From: a candidate division WOR-3 bacterium
GTDB lineage: Bacteria; Hydrothermota; Tepidihabitantia; SM23-42; JAOAFX01
Direction: 5' to 3'
Length of the DNA stretch: 64,000 bases
Assembly (NCBI GenBank): GCA_039802205.1
Contig: JBDRWD010000005.1
Location: 1-64,000 of the forward strand
Shown: positions 25,233 through 33,828 of the stretch, in pieces
How positions within the stretch are numbered: position 1 is the first letter of the stretch
Layout of the letters: every line of letters begins with the position of its first letter
Program-made: the position numbers and the translations under genes
Notes under the pieces: generated by a model
What the model saw: only the letters and a program-made list of their open reading frames with translations
Told to the model about the DNA's origin: nothing
Database searches by the model: none

Positions 25233-26504
25233 GTATCGGTAATTAGGCTTTTTGCCAATCAAAAACACCGAGGGTAATTCATTGAGGATTGCTTCTGCCT
25301 TTTGTTTATCATCAGAGAAGATTTCTACCAGCGGTTCTCCCTTATCAACCCGTGCCCCTGTCTTTTTGTAAATTCTAAAACCACAACCCGGGTCGATCTG
25401 GTCTTCCTTTTTTAATCGCCCAGCCCCCAGTTTCGTCGCTAAAATACCCAGTTTTTGTGTATCAATCCTTTGGATATAACCACTCTTTTGTGCATGAAAT
25501 AGACGGCGCTTTTGGGCGATGGGTAGTCTTCCGTAGTCTTCTATCACTTGCGCATCACCTCCCTGGGCAATGATGATCTCCTTGAACTTCCTCAATGCCT
25601 CACCCCTCACAATTTTTTCTTTTAAAAGTCTTGTTCCTCCCTTTACTTCCGCAAGCTTAAGCATCAGTAATGCAAGGGTGAAGGTGAGTTCCATTAGGTC
25701 TGGAGGACCTTTTCCTTTTAGGCATTCGATCGCCTCCATAACCTCCAGGGCATTACCCACATAAGCACCCAGGGGATCATTCATGTCGGTCAAAACAGCG
25801 ATCGTTTTTACTCCGAATTTCTTGCCGGTCTGGACCAGATAATGGGCAAGTTGTTTTGCTTTTTTATAATCTTTCATAAATGCGCCATTGCCGAATTTTA
25901 CATCCAGCACCAGACCATCAAGGTTTTCAGCAAGCTTTTTGGACATGATACTGGCTGTGATCAACGGAATAGATTCAACCGTGGCAGTGACATCCCGTAG
26001 ACTGTAAATTAATCGGTCTGCCGGTGCAATCTCCTGGGTTTGTCCAATAAAACCAGCATTGATTGTTTTTAGCTGTTTTTTAAATTCCGTCAAACTCAGA
26101 TCGGTTCTGAATTTAGGAATTGCCTCCAGTTTATCCAGGGTACCTCCGGTATGACCCAAACTCCGACCGGAAATCATGGGTATACAGATACCACAGCTGG
26201 CAACGAGCGGGGTGAGAATTAGGGAGATTTTGTCGCCTACCCCGCCGGTGGAGTGTTTGTCTATCTTTGGCAGTTTAATGTCTGATAAATCGAGAATGGA
26301 GCCGGATTGGAGCATGGCTTTGGTTAAAAAGGTTGTTTCTTCAAAATCCATACCTTGAAAATAGACCGCCATTAGGAAGGCAGCGAATTGATAATCAGGG
26401 ATCAGACCGGCGGTATAATCATTAATCAATGATTCAATCTCAGAAGCATCGAGTTTCTCCCCGTTTCTTTTTTTGATGAGGATATCAAGGAAATTATATC
26501 CCAT
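25209..26504 (-). CDS. deoA: Pyrimidine-nucleoside (thymidine) phosphorylase
   Basis: Phosphorolysis of thymidine or uridine in salvage. The 431-residue product has the family marks DIKLPKIDKHSTGGVGDKISL (phosphate site), GRSLGHTGGTLDKLEAIP, SLRDVTATVESIPLITASIMSKKLAE and the C-terminal GFRIYKKTGARVDKGEPL domain. The length fits the Pdp/DeoA type. Either ATG 26504 or GTG 26507 could initiate; the -10 box ends at 26512, so the message is leaderless or almost so. Together with the purine phosphorylase it supports nucleoside scavenging. Confidence 0.94.
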   Translation of the reverse strand: MGYNFLDILIKKRNGEKLDASEIESLINDYTAGLIPDYQFAAFLMAVYFQGMDFEETTFLTKAMLQSGSILDLSDIKLPKIDKHSTGGVGDKISLILTPLVASCGICIPMISGRSLGHTGGTLDKLEAIPKFRTDLSLTEFKKQLKTINAGFIGQTQEIAPADRLIYSLRDVTATVESIPLITASIMSKKLAENLDGLVLDVKFGNGAFMKDYKKAKQLAHYLVQTGKKFGVKTIAVLTDMNDPLGAYVGNALEVMEAIECLKGKGPPDLMELTFTLALLMLKLAEVKGGTRLLKEKIVRGEALRKFKEIIIAQGGDAQVIEDYGRLPIAQKRRLFHAQKSGYIQRIDTQKLGILATKLGAGRLKKEDQIDPGCGFRIYKKTGARVDKGEPLVEIFSDDKQKAEAILNELPSVFLIGKKPNYRYLIREIIR

Positions 26505-26511
26505 CACGATT

Positions 26512-26540
26512 ATTATATCCGTGGGCTAAAGAAAAATCAA
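26512..26540 (-). promoter_or_regulatory. Promoter of deoA (leaderless)
   Basis: Minus-strand TTGATT (26540-26535), 17-bp spacer, TATAAT (26517-26512). ATG 26504 lies seven bases beyond. Confidence 0.75.
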
Positions 26541-26561
26541 CGGTCTAATATCGATAAAAAG

Positions 26562-26590
26562 TTGACAAAGATTAAAGGGGTGGGTATAAT
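26562..26590 (+). promoter_or_regulatory. Promoter of the kelch-like secreted protein gene
   Basis: TTGACA (26562-26567), 17-bp spacer, TATAAT (26585-26590). A leader of about 22 bases carries AAAAGGAG (26606-26613) before ATG 26619. Confidence 0.8.
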
Positions 26591-26618
26591 TTATCAAATT
26601 AAGAGAAAAGGAGTCCAA

Positions 26619-28754
26619 ATGGGATATTTGTTGATGGGATTTATGATACTTGCAGCAAGCAGAGGACATGAGACTAAGGTTGGTCAGACAATCGTCTGGT
26701 CATTTGAAACGGGATGGCAAGACTGGACACACACCAGTAGCTATCAATTCCCCAATGCCTGGGGTATCGCAAGCTCCAATCTATACCCGGGTTGGAGACC
26801 ACCTGATGCCCAAGATTTCTGTTTATGGTTTGATGATGCATCGGCTGGTCCTGGCGCACCTGTGTTTAAAGATACTGCCCTTTCTCCGCTCATTGTTCCG
26901 GATTCCACCACCACCTGGTTAAAATGGGGTGTAACATACAATTTCTTCGGCGGTGCAGAACGGTTAGAGATGGGGATTAAATATTTTGATGATAGCACCT
27001 GGCGTGTCGTGCCTTTAAGAATTTACACCTCCGATGTTTTAGGGCAATGGGATTCGGCAGATGTTAGTGCCTATAAGATCTATCCAAAAATCCAGGTTTA
27101 TGTCTACTATGATGACGGCGGTGGCTGGCAATGGTATGGGGCAATTGACAATGTAACGATAAATGGAATGTTATACATACCGGACCATGATGTGGGCACG
27201 ATTGCCATTCTTCAACCTCCGGAGAATCTGCTGCCCCATACGATATATCATCCTACCGCAATATTTAAAAACTTCGGAGGGAATCAAGAGGTTTTCCAGG
27301 GCCACTTTCAAATCGACTCTTCAGGGATTGTTATCTATCACCGCATTCAGAATGTAACTCTTTATCCGGGCGCGGATACTACCATCACCTTTGACGAATG
27401 GAGGAGTGGTGTCAATGTCGGTATGTCTTACTTATTCAAAGCATTTACCGTTTTAACCAGTGATATGAATCCCCTGAATGATACATTGGTGAAAACTGGT
27501 ATCGTTAATCAAACATTCTGGGAGATTCTGCCGGCTCAGTTTCCACAGCCGAGCTCCGGGCACTCCCTGGCAACATTGCATAATGGTCGATATATGGTAT
27601 TCGGACTCAATACCTCAGCGGGTTATACCCATCAGACCTGGATTTATGAGATAAATTCAGATCAGTGGATTGCGGGACCAATCAATCCCTATGGGTGTGG
27701 GGCTTACGGAACAGCCCAGGGGGTTCGGGGTAAATATTACCGGATAGGTGGTACTGATTCTTGGCCCACACCCATAGCCCGGGTCGAGATCTACGATCCT
27801 GTTTCTTCACAGTGGACAAGGGGTGCAGATTGTCCGATGGCTAATATTGATATGGTTTCTGGTGTTTATAAAGATTCCCTCATTTTCACTTTCGGAGGTG
27901 GTAACTGGGGAGGCATCGTCTTACCCCATACCAATGTTTACTTTTATGATACATACCTTGATAATTGGAGCCAAGCGACCAATATCCCTGGTCCGGGTCG
28001 GGGTTGTGCAGCAGGTGGAATAATTGATACCTTTGCTATTGTGGCCTGTGGCTATGATGGTTCAGCGGTCTACCGGAGTGATTATATTGTGGGCAGGATA
28101 AACCCCAATAACTGCGCACAAATCAACTGGAGCACACCTGCACTGATCCCGGGAATGGTGGGTCGGTATCGGGTGCCCAGTGGTATAGACCGGATAAACA
28201 AAGAGCTCTGGCTTGTTTGTGGCCAGATAACCGGAGGGACCAGCGATGAGATCTGGTCTTATAACCCATACACCAATACCTGGACAAACTGGAATAGACC
28301 AAAACCACATCCAGTAGGAAATGTTTCACCAATCGTGGTGACCCTGACGGCACTGGGCGACTTAGGTATATTTATTGCCAGTGGTTACTTGGGCGGAACT
28401 TTGATTTCGGAGCACGAAGTTTTCCATACTGGCTATTCTCCAGGCATTGAGGAAAACTTTTCCCTTGAAAAAAATCCATCGCAGGTTCTCATCAAGTTGC
28501 CTAACCCGACAGGCGCACATGTTCCAATCACTTATACTACCACTAAAACCGGCACAGTCACCCTGCATATTTACGATGTCACGGGCCGGCTGGTGCGGCG
28601 GCTGGTCAATCGGGTGCATGAGCCTGCCGGGGCAAAGACTGTTTACTGGGATGGTGAGGATGATCACAAAAGGTGCGTTCCCGGTGGGATTTACTTTATA
28701 AAACTTGAGGCGGAAAATAGAGTGATTAGTAAAAAATTTGTTCTTATCAGATAA
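26619..28754 (+). CDS. Secreted kelch-like beta-propeller protein with FlgD/T9SS-type tail
   Basis: A 711-residue exported protein. A signal peptide (GYLLMGFMILAASRG) is followed by a beta-sandwich region (about 25-185), a CARDB-like segment (DHDVGTIAILQPPENL), and kelch-like repeats (YMVFGLNTSAGYTHQTWIYE, YYRIGGTDSWPTPIARVEIYD, LIFTFGGG). The last 80 residues form an FlgD-like Ig domain (VTLHIYDVTGRLVRRLV, GAKTVYWDGEDD, PGGIYFIKLEA), the tail used for surface sorting in FCB-group bacteria. ATG 26619 is chosen over the TTG at 26562, which is itself the -35 box. Substrate or ligand unknown. Confidence 0.85.
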   Translation: MGYLLMGFMILAASRGHETKVGQTIVWSFETGWQDWTHTSSYQFPNAWGIASSNLYPGWRPPDAQDFCLWFDDASAGPGAPVFKDTALSPLIVPDSTTTWLKWGVTYNFFGGAERLEMGIKYFDDSTWRVVPLRIYTSDVLGQWDSADVSAYKIYPKIQVYVYYDDGGGWQWYGAIDNVTINGMLYIPDHDVGTIAILQPPENLLPHTIYHPTAIFKNFGGNQEVFQGHFQIDSSGIVIYHRIQNVTLYPGADTTITFDEWRSGVNVGMSYLFKAFTVLTSDMNPLNDTLVKTGIVNQTFWEILPAQFPQPSSGHSLATLHNGRYMVFGLNTSAGYTHQTWIYEINSDQWIAGPINPYGCGAYGTAQGVRGKYYRIGGTDSWPTPIARVEIYDPVSSQWTRGADCPMANIDMVSGVYKDSLIFTFGGGNWGGIVLPHTNVYFYDTYLDNWSQATNIPGPGRGCAAGGIIDTFAIVACGYDGSAVYRSDYIVGRINPNNCAQINWSTPALIPGMVGRYRVPSGIDRINKELWLVCGQITGGTSDEIWSYNPYTNTWTNWNRPKPHPVGNVSPIVVTLTALGDLGIFIASGYLGGTLISEHEVFHTGYSPGIEENFSLEKNPSQVLIKLPNPTGAHVPITYTTTKTGTVTLHIYDVTGRLVRRLVNRVHEPAGAKTVYWDGEDDHKRCVPGGIYFIKLEAENRVISKKFVLIR

Positions 28755-28919
28755 CTGAATTTTTGCTAATCCTCTAAACCGAAAACACCTCAATGTTAAA
28801 ATTCTCTTTGAATGATCTGCATACGGTGCGGTTTTTTGTGAGTCAGAATAGAAAAAGAACCAGATGAAAAAGATTATGGAAACGGGATTAAGCGCATCCG
28901 GAAATCTTGCCTGAATCTT
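28755..28919 (+). other. Gap after the kelch-like gene
   Basis: No open frame, hairpin or promoter that I can support. It leads into the repeat element that fills the rest of the space to the pilM promoter. Confidence 0.5.
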
Positions 28920-28925
28920 CTCCAC

Positions 28926-28953
28926 TAAAATGTTTTATTTAGTGACAATAAAA
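28926..28953 (+). repeat. Left terminal inverted repeat of copy A
   Basis: Exact 28-base reverse complement of 29404-29431. Confidence 0.85.
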
Positions 28954-29118
28954 TCTATTTCGGAGAATGTCTGGCTGTTCTCCTCTCGTAGCGCAGGGCT
29001 TTAGCCTTGCAAGAATTAAAGAATGCAAACCCGAAGATTTGTCCTACACTGATAATTGTATATAAATAAAAGTTTTTCTCTGCCATTGATAGCCCATTAG
29101 GTGTGAAAGATAACTTCA

Positions 29119-29165
29119 AGAGAGTGGAGAGGACTCAGAAATCGACTAAGTCCTCTCCACTCTCT
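29119..29165. repeat. 17-bp perfect hairpin inside copy A
   Basis: AGAGAGTGGAGAGGACT (29119-29135) pairs without mismatch to AGTCCTCTCCACTCTCT (29149-29165) around a 13-base loop. The GTGGAGAGG motif recurs at the right end of the element. Confidence 0.85.
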
Positions 29166-29403
29166 GTCAAATCATTTTTATGCGCTAAATTATTAGCGGT
29201 AGCCGCACCCTTCAGGGTGCGAAATACCCTGGGATTTAAAAACATTTATCCGCAGGCTAAAGCCTGCGCCTACCATTTTACCGGTTACCACCCGACTAAC
29301 TTTTTATTTATGCAATGCGAAAGGCTTGCCCTACGAAGGGCATCAATCAAAACCTTGTCCGACACTGAAATTATTGGATGCCCTTACCAATTTTGCCCAT
29401 AGG

Positions 29404-29431
29404 TTTTATTGTCACTAAATAAAACATTTTA
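29404..29431 (-). repeat. Right terminal inverted repeat of copy A
   Basis: Exact 28-base reverse complement of 28926-28953; the same sequence survives in part at 57.71-57.73 kb in copy C. Confidence 0.85.
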
Positions 29432-29464
29432 TAAAAATGTGGAGAGGCTCAGCGCAATTGACTC

Positions 29465-29492
29465 TTGACATTCTTGCAATTATATATATAAT
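29465..29492 (+). promoter_or_regulatory. Promoter of the pilMNOPQ operon
   Basis: TTGACA (29465-29470), 16-bp spacer, TATAAT (29487-29492). Transcription would start near 29499, leaving a 70-base leader, much longer than for the other genes here. Repeat copy A ends about 17-20 bases upstream of the -35 box. Confidence 0.8.
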
Positions 29493-29571
29493 ATTCAAAT
29501 TAAAATTTTGGGGGAATAGCCCCAGATTAGTTTAAATTAATGATTTGGGAAAATAGAGCAAAGGAGTGCGT

Positions 29572-30612
29572 ATGTTTGGAAAAAAGAAGAGAGTGGTCGG
29601 TCTTGATATTGGGTCAAGCCAAACCAAGGTAGTAGAACTTCTTCCCGGCAAGACCAAGAGATTATTAAATTACGGTATTTCCAAAATCTTGCCGGATGCA
29701 ATTGTGGAAGGTGAGATTATCGACCGTGAAGCAGTTCTGGACTCAATAAAAACGCTTTTTGAGACTAGGAACATCACCACTCGGGATGTGGTGATTGGTT
29801 TAGCAGGTAGGGATGTGATAATAAAAAGAATCGTAATGGACCGCCTCAGTGAAGCCGAGACCCGGGAACAGATAAAATGGGAGGCGGAACAATATGTACC
29901 CTTTGATATCAATGAAGTATCTCTTGATTTTGATGTGGTCAATCCGAATTACGGTGAAAATCAGCAAGAAGTGGTGTTGGTTGCAGCAAAGAACGAACTC
30001 ATAAACAACCTCACAGCCCTTTTAAAGGAAATAAATTTAAATCCTGTGATCATTGACACCGCGGCATTTGCGCTCCAGAATGCCTTTGAATACAACTATC
30101 AACCCAGTCCCGATGAGCTCATCGCCTTGGTTAATATCGGGGCGGGCATGACGATAATCAATGTTATAAAGGGTGGTTCCTCATTGCTTGCTCGTGATGT
30201 TTATTACGGTGTCAACTCTTATATCAATAAGTTGCAGAAAGAGATCGGTTTTAACTATGAGGATGCCGCAAATGCCGTAAAAGGAACAATTCCGGTGGGA
30301 GCCTCGAGCGATTCAATCCACGCAGTTTTTGAGTCCTTTGTTAATGACCTGAGCACACAGATTGAGAGAAGTCTACAATTTCTTTCTACGGTGACCGGAG
30401 AAGAACGTGTGAACAAGATGTACATAACCGGTGGGGGTGCACTAATTGCAAATATGGTTGATTACCTGAAACGAAGATTGAATATGAATGTAGAAATTTT
30501 CAATCCCTTTAAGAACATTTTATATGACCCCTCCATCTTTGCACCCGAAGGGGTTGAGGTTGTGGGACCGCTTCTTACTCAGGCTGTCGGACTTGCATTA
30601 AGGGGGGACTAA
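29572..30612 (+). CDS. pilM: Type IV pilus assembly protein PilM
   Basis: Actin-like cytoplasmic ATP-binding protein of the pilus alignment complex; it holds the N-terminus of PilN. The 346-residue product has VGLDIGSSQTKVVEL, REQIKWEAEQYVPFDINEVSLDF, LVNIGAGMTIINVIKGG and YITGGGALIANMVDYL. ATG 29572 is chosen, five bases after AAGGAG; an in-frame GTG at 29566 overlaps that site. It opens a pilMNOPQ run with overlapping ends. Confidence 0.95.
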   Translation: MFGKKKRVVGLDIGSSQTKVVELLPGKTKRLLNYGISKILPDAIVEGEIIDREAVLDSIKTLFETRNITTRDVVIGLAGRDVIIKRIVMDRLSEAETREQIKWEAEQYVPFDINEVSLDFDVVNPNYGENQQEVVLVAAKNELINNLTALLKEINLNPVIIDTAAFALQNAFEYNYQPSPDELIALVNIGAGMTIINVIKGGSSLLARDVYYGVNSYINKLQKEIGFNYEDAANAVKGTIPVGASSDSIHAVFESFVNDLSTQIERSLQFLSTVTGEERVNKMYITGGGALIANMVDYLKRRLNMNVEIFNPFKNILYDPSIFAPEGVEVVGPLLTQAVGLALRGD

Positions 30613-31214
30613 TGATAAAAATAAATCTATCGCCTAGCCCTAAAAAGGCGAAAGCGCCAAAGGCAAAAGCCGCAAAACCCGGGGCCCCAGCCATTAAGTT
30701 ACCCGCCGTGAAATTGGGTGCCCTTTATATCCTGGGAATTGCGGTGGTTGTGATCATTATCGCGCTATTTCTGATTATACAATCGAGTAAGATTGGTGGA
30801 TTAAACCGTGATATTACCCAATTACAGACGAAACTTGATGAATTAAAAGTGTATGTCGCCACGGTGGATAGCTTGAAAAAACGCGAGAAGGAATTAATGA
30901 CCCTCCTCAGCCCAATTAAAGAACTAAATAGGAATAGATTTCTTATTGCTCACATCCTCGATGAGATATCTGCACGCCTCCCAGAATTCACATGGCTGAC
31001 AATGCTCAATGTTTCTTCCCAGAACATTGACATCAAGGGCACGACTGCATCGAATCTACTCGTTGCGGAATTTATGAATCGTCTGGAGGAATCACCCTAC
31101 ATTGGCAATGTCGACCTCACGGTTCTGGAAAAAAAGACTGTGGAGAAACAGGAGATGATGGAGTTTACCTTAACCGCAAATGTTAAGATTGATTCAGCAG
31201 GAGGTACAAGATGA
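30612..31214 (+). CDS. pilN: Type IV pilus assembly protein PilN
   Basis: Bitopic inner-membrane protein of 200 residues. It begins MIKINLSPSPKK, which fits the PilN INLLP-type motif that docks into PilM. A basic Ala/Lys/Pro-rich linker precedes one membrane helix (about 36-57), then a coiled coil and a ferredoxin-like periplasmic domain. TAATG overlap with pilM indicates translational coupling. Confidence 0.92.
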   Translation: MIKINLSPSPKKAKAPKAKAAKPGAPAIKLPAVKLGALYILGIAVVVIIIALFLIIQSSKIGGLNRDITQLQTKLDELKVYVATVDSLKKREKELMTLLSPIKELNRNRFLIAHILDEISARLPEFTWLTMLNVSSQNIDIKGTTASNLLVAEFMNRLEESPYIGNVDLTVLEKKTVEKQEMMEFTLTANVKIDSAGGTR

Positions 31215-31783
31215 ATTTAAAGGAGACAAAAACCCAACAGGCGATTGCGTTTTTTATTATTTTGATAATTGTGCTCGTGCTCTTTTTCAAACTCCCCTAT
31301 GCTGCGAATCAGAAAAAGATTGAAGCCCTTACCGCAAGAAAAGATTCATTGCAGATAAAAGTTCAGGAAGCCGAAGCGGCGAAAGCCCGGCTCCCGGAAT
31401 TGCAGGCGACGATTGCCCGACTGGAAGCCGAATGGGAAGTGGCGAAAGAGATGTTGCCTCAGGAAAAAGAGATTCCAAAATTGATTCAGCAGATCTCTAA
31501 TTCGGGTACCAAAGCGGGTGTCAGTTTTCTTTTATTCAAACCTGGTGGCCCGGTGGCGAGACAGAATTATTCCGAGATTCCTGTTCAGATAAAGGTGGCT
31601 TGTGGCTATCATCAACTGGGGAGATTTCTTTCCAATCTCGGCAATCTTCCCCGGATTGTTAATGTGCCTTCGGTGAAGATCGTTCCGGGGAAGGATCGAA
31701 GCACCGAAGCCGAATTGCAGGCAATTACTTACACTGTGGCTAAAACACAGGAGGTGCCAAGTGGTATTCCACGCCGTCGCTAA
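31211..31783 (+). CDS. pilO: Type IV pilus assembly protein PilO
   Basis: Inner-membrane partner of PilN, 190 residues: a short cytoplasmic N-terminus, one membrane helix (about 12-28), a coiled coil (31-85) and a small periplasmic domain (SGTKAGVSFLLFKPG, VACGYHQLGRFLSNLGNLPRIV). It overlaps pilN by four bases (ATGA). The heterodimer with PilN aligns the secretin with the motor. Confidence 0.92.
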   Translation: MNLKETKTQQAIAFFIILIIVLVLFFKLPYAANQKKIEALTARKDSLQIKVQEAEAAKARLPELQATIARLEAEWEVAKEMLPQEKEIPKLIQQISNSGTKAGVSFLLFKPGGPVARQNYSEIPVQIKVACGYHQLGRFLSNLGNLPRIVNVPSVKIVPGKDRSTEAELQAITYTVAKTQEVPSGIPRRR

Positions 31784-32159
31784 TCTTATCTGTGTTTTAT
31801 TAATTTTTAATCAGACACCCGCCGCCGATTCGCTATTCCCGGTAGAGAAGTATAACTATGAACCCGCTGGTCGGAGGGATCCCTTCGTTCCTTTGCTCGG
31901 GCTCGAATTGGGTGGTGGTAAGACTGGCCATTTAAGTCCGGAAAATTTGCGTCTCATCGGGATTTTGTGGGGAGACCGCGGGTACTATGCACTGGTAAAA
32001 GATGGCCAGGACAATGGTTACATTTTAAAGCGTGGCGACCGCGTTGCCGGTGGTCATGTTAGTGAAATTAATAATCAGGCAATAGTTTTTGAAATCATGC
32101 ATGCCGGAGTTGTGACCAAGTATGAATTACGACTCCAAGAGGGAAAAGAAAGGAGGTAA
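31761..32159 (+). CDS. pilP: PilP-like secretin-linker protein
   Basis: A 132-residue exported protein. It begins with GTG 31761, six bases after AGGAGG in the end of pilO, and has a hydrophobic leader (VFHAVANLICVLLIFNQ). The mature part has the PilP hallmark YEPAGRRDPFVPL, then a small beta domain (LRLIGILWGDRGYYALVKD, YILKRGDRVAGGHVSEI). PilP links PilNO to the PilQ secretin. Family assignment rests on position and the RDPF motif. Confidence 0.82.
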   Translation: MVFHAVANLICVLLIFNQTPAADSLFPVEKYNYEPAGRRDPFVPLLGLELGGGKTGHLSPENLRLIGILWGDRGYYALVKDGQDNGYILKRGDRVAGGHVSEINNQAIVFEIMHAGVVTKYELRLQEGKERR

Positions 32160-32162
32160 ATT

Positions 32163-33758
32163 ATGAAATTTTTGTTAACAATTCTTTCAATTCTCGCACT
32201 GCTCAATGGAACAATCATCAAGGATATAGTGGTAAAATCGGAAGGAGTTAATACCAAATTGGTCATTGAATCCGATGGTCCTTTCATCGCCAATGCATTC
32301 AGTTTGAAGGATCCCTCAAGATTGGTTGTTGACTGTTCAGGGGTTTCCAGTGCGCTCACCGGTAGAAGTTATGTTCTCAATAGCGGCGGGATAAAAGAGA
32401 TCTCCATCACTGGCTTTGCCGGGCAACCCGACTTGGTCCGGGTAGTCGCCAAACTGAATCAGGATTATTCTTTTTTAACCACCACTGAAGGTAACAATTT
32501 TATCGTAACCTTGCTCACCGGACTCACAGCACCTATCCCCACCTGGCAGGCTTTGACAGCCCAGGCGATGAGCACCGTCCCCACCGAAGCACCTCCACCG
32601 GTAGTTCCTACTGCCCGGCCACCAGTAAGTATCACAGGCCGGCCGATCAGCATCGACCTTGAAAATGCCGATATTTTAACCGTTTTGCGGGCACTCTCTG
32701 AGTATGCTGGGGTGAACATTGTCGCGGGAAAGGATGTAAAGGGAACGGTTACGGTGAGATTGCATAATGTTCCTTGGAAACAGGCATTGGAGATAATTCT
32801 ACGAGCAGCTGGGTATGCATACCGTGAGGATCCTGGTGTGATTCGGGTCGATACCGCAGAAAACCTTGATAAACAAGATTTTGATCTGCCTCTTATTTCT
32901 AACATCTATAAACTGGAATTTGCTAATCCTTCTGAGATGTTAAATAAAATACAGGCGATGCTTTCACCCAAGGGTAAGGCAAATGTCGATGAACGGACGA
33001 ATTCGGTGGTTGTGACGGATGTGGAGCCGATTCACGAAAAGATTAAACAGTTGGTCAAACTTCTCGACACCCCGACACCTCAAGTAGAAATTATGGCGAA
33101 GGTGGTGGATATCGATGCCTCGCAGTCTCAGGGATTGGGTATCAACTGGACACTCAAAGGGCTGGAAAGCAGACTTTTGAGAGTTGATGTGACAAGTAAT
33201 CCCACCCCAGCAATCGCGGGTTATGGGGTTTTCAATGTTGGTACGGTTCCATCCTTGGCCCAGGTAAATGCTACAATAAACATGCTCGAAGAGAAGGGCA
33301 AGGCAAATACCATCTCAGCACCACGGGTTTCAGCAGTGGATAACAAAAAGGCATCAATACTCGGTGGTCAGCGTTTCGGTATCCCAACCCGAGATATGGC
33401 AGGTAATACGGTTATTCAATTCTATACCGTGGGTACAAAACTGGAAGTTACTCCTCACATCAATTCCCTCGAAGAAATAACGATGGAGATCCATGCTGAG
33501 GTAAGTGAATTAGACCGTGCTTCAGCCCTTGCCGGACGTCCGATAATCACCACTTCCGAGGCCGATACCAGGGTTTTGGTGAAAGATGGGAATACCGTGG
33601 TCATCGGTGGTTTTATCCGAAAGAAAGAAACAAAGAATGTGCGGGGGATACCGATTCTTAAAAATATTCCCATCATCGGTGCTTTATTCCGTGAGACGAC
33701 AACAACTTACGAAGACCGCGAGTTGTTGATATTTATTACGCCCACGATAATTAAATAA
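32163..33758 (+). CDS. pilQ: Type IV pilus secretin PilQ
   Basis: Outer-membrane channel of the pilus or competence machine, 531 residues. In order: signal peptide, one AMIN domain (about 25-120), a Pro-rich linker, an STN/secretin N0 domain (ISIDLENADILTVLRALSEYAG), an N1 domain (NVDERTNSVVVTDVEPIHEKI), and the secretin barrel ending ILKNIPIIGALFRETTTTYEDRELLIFITPTII. The VPWKQALEIIL and GGFIRKKETK signatures are clear. With a single AMIN domain it is shorter than proteobacterial PilQ. No pilin, PilB, PilT or PilC is in the window. Confidence 0.95.
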   Translation: MKFLLTILSILALLNGTIIKDIVVKSEGVNTKLVIESDGPFIANAFSLKDPSRLVVDCSGVSSALTGRSYVLNSGGIKEISITGFAGQPDLVRVVAKLNQDYSFLTTTEGNNFIVTLLTGLTAPIPTWQALTAQAMSTVPTEAPPPVVPTARPPVSITGRPISIDLENADILTVLRALSEYAGVNIVAGKDVKGTVTVRLHNVPWKQALEIILRAAGYAYREDPGVIRVDTAENLDKQDFDLPLISNIYKLEFANPSEMLNKIQAMLSPKGKANVDERTNSVVVTDVEPIHEKIKQLVKLLDTPTPQVEIMAKVVDIDASQSQGLGINWTLKGLESRLLRVDVTSNPTPAIAGYGVFNVGTVPSLAQVNATINMLEEKGKANTISAPRVSAVDNKKASILGGQRFGIPTRDMAGNTVIQFYTVGTKLEVTPHINSLEEITMEIHAEVSELDRASALAGRPIITTSEADTRVLVKDGNTVVIGGFIRKKETKNVRGIPILKNIPIIGALFRETTTTYEDRELLIFITPTIIK

Positions 33759-33786
33759 GAAACATAAATCATAACTTTATTAGACG

Positions 33787-33816
33787 CCCCCGAAGCACAT
33801 CCGTGTGCTTCGGGGG
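33787..33816. terminator. Strong hairpin between pilQ and rsmD
   Basis: CCCCCGAAGCACA (33787-33799) pairs with TGTGCTTCGGGGG (33804-33816): 13 perfect pairs, loop TCCG. There is no U-tract on either side (ATTCGCTAAAA follows), so it may be a factor-assisted terminator or an RNA-stability stem ahead of rsmD, whose ATG is 12 bases further on. Confidence 0.5.
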
Positions 33817-33828
33817 ATTCGCTAAAAA

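Larger units (their letters stand above)
28920..29444 (+). mobile_element. MITE-like intergenic repeat, copy A (best preserved)
   Basis: About 525 bases bounded by inverted repeats. The 28-base arms 28926-28953 and 29404-29431 are exact reverse complements (core TGTTTTATTTAGTGACAAT), and CTCCAC/GTGGAG extends them outward after a seven-base indel. Inside are three perfect hairpins: a 17-bp stem (29119-29135 with 29149-29165), CGCACCC/GGGTGCG (29204-29221) and CGCAGGCT/AGCCTGCG (29251-29268). Related copies occur at 16.6 and 57.6 kb. No transposase or convincing protein is encoded. A short non-autonomous transposable element is the best reading. Confidence 0.75.

Noticed and set aside
26562-26618. 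Extending the kelch-like protein to TTG 26562
   Set aside because: That TTG is the first triplet of the -35 box; the transcript would start after it, and ATG 26619 has a proper ribosome site and signal peptide.
29103-29402. A 99-residue plus-strand open frame in the pilM upstream region
   Set aside because: It spans the hairpins and right half of the repeat element, has no ribosome site or promoter, and the degenerate copies do not preserve the frame.
28755-29460. CRISPR array, because of several repeated short segments
   Set aside because: The repeats are inverted pairs within one element, not regularly spaced direct repeats with spacers, and no cas gene is present.
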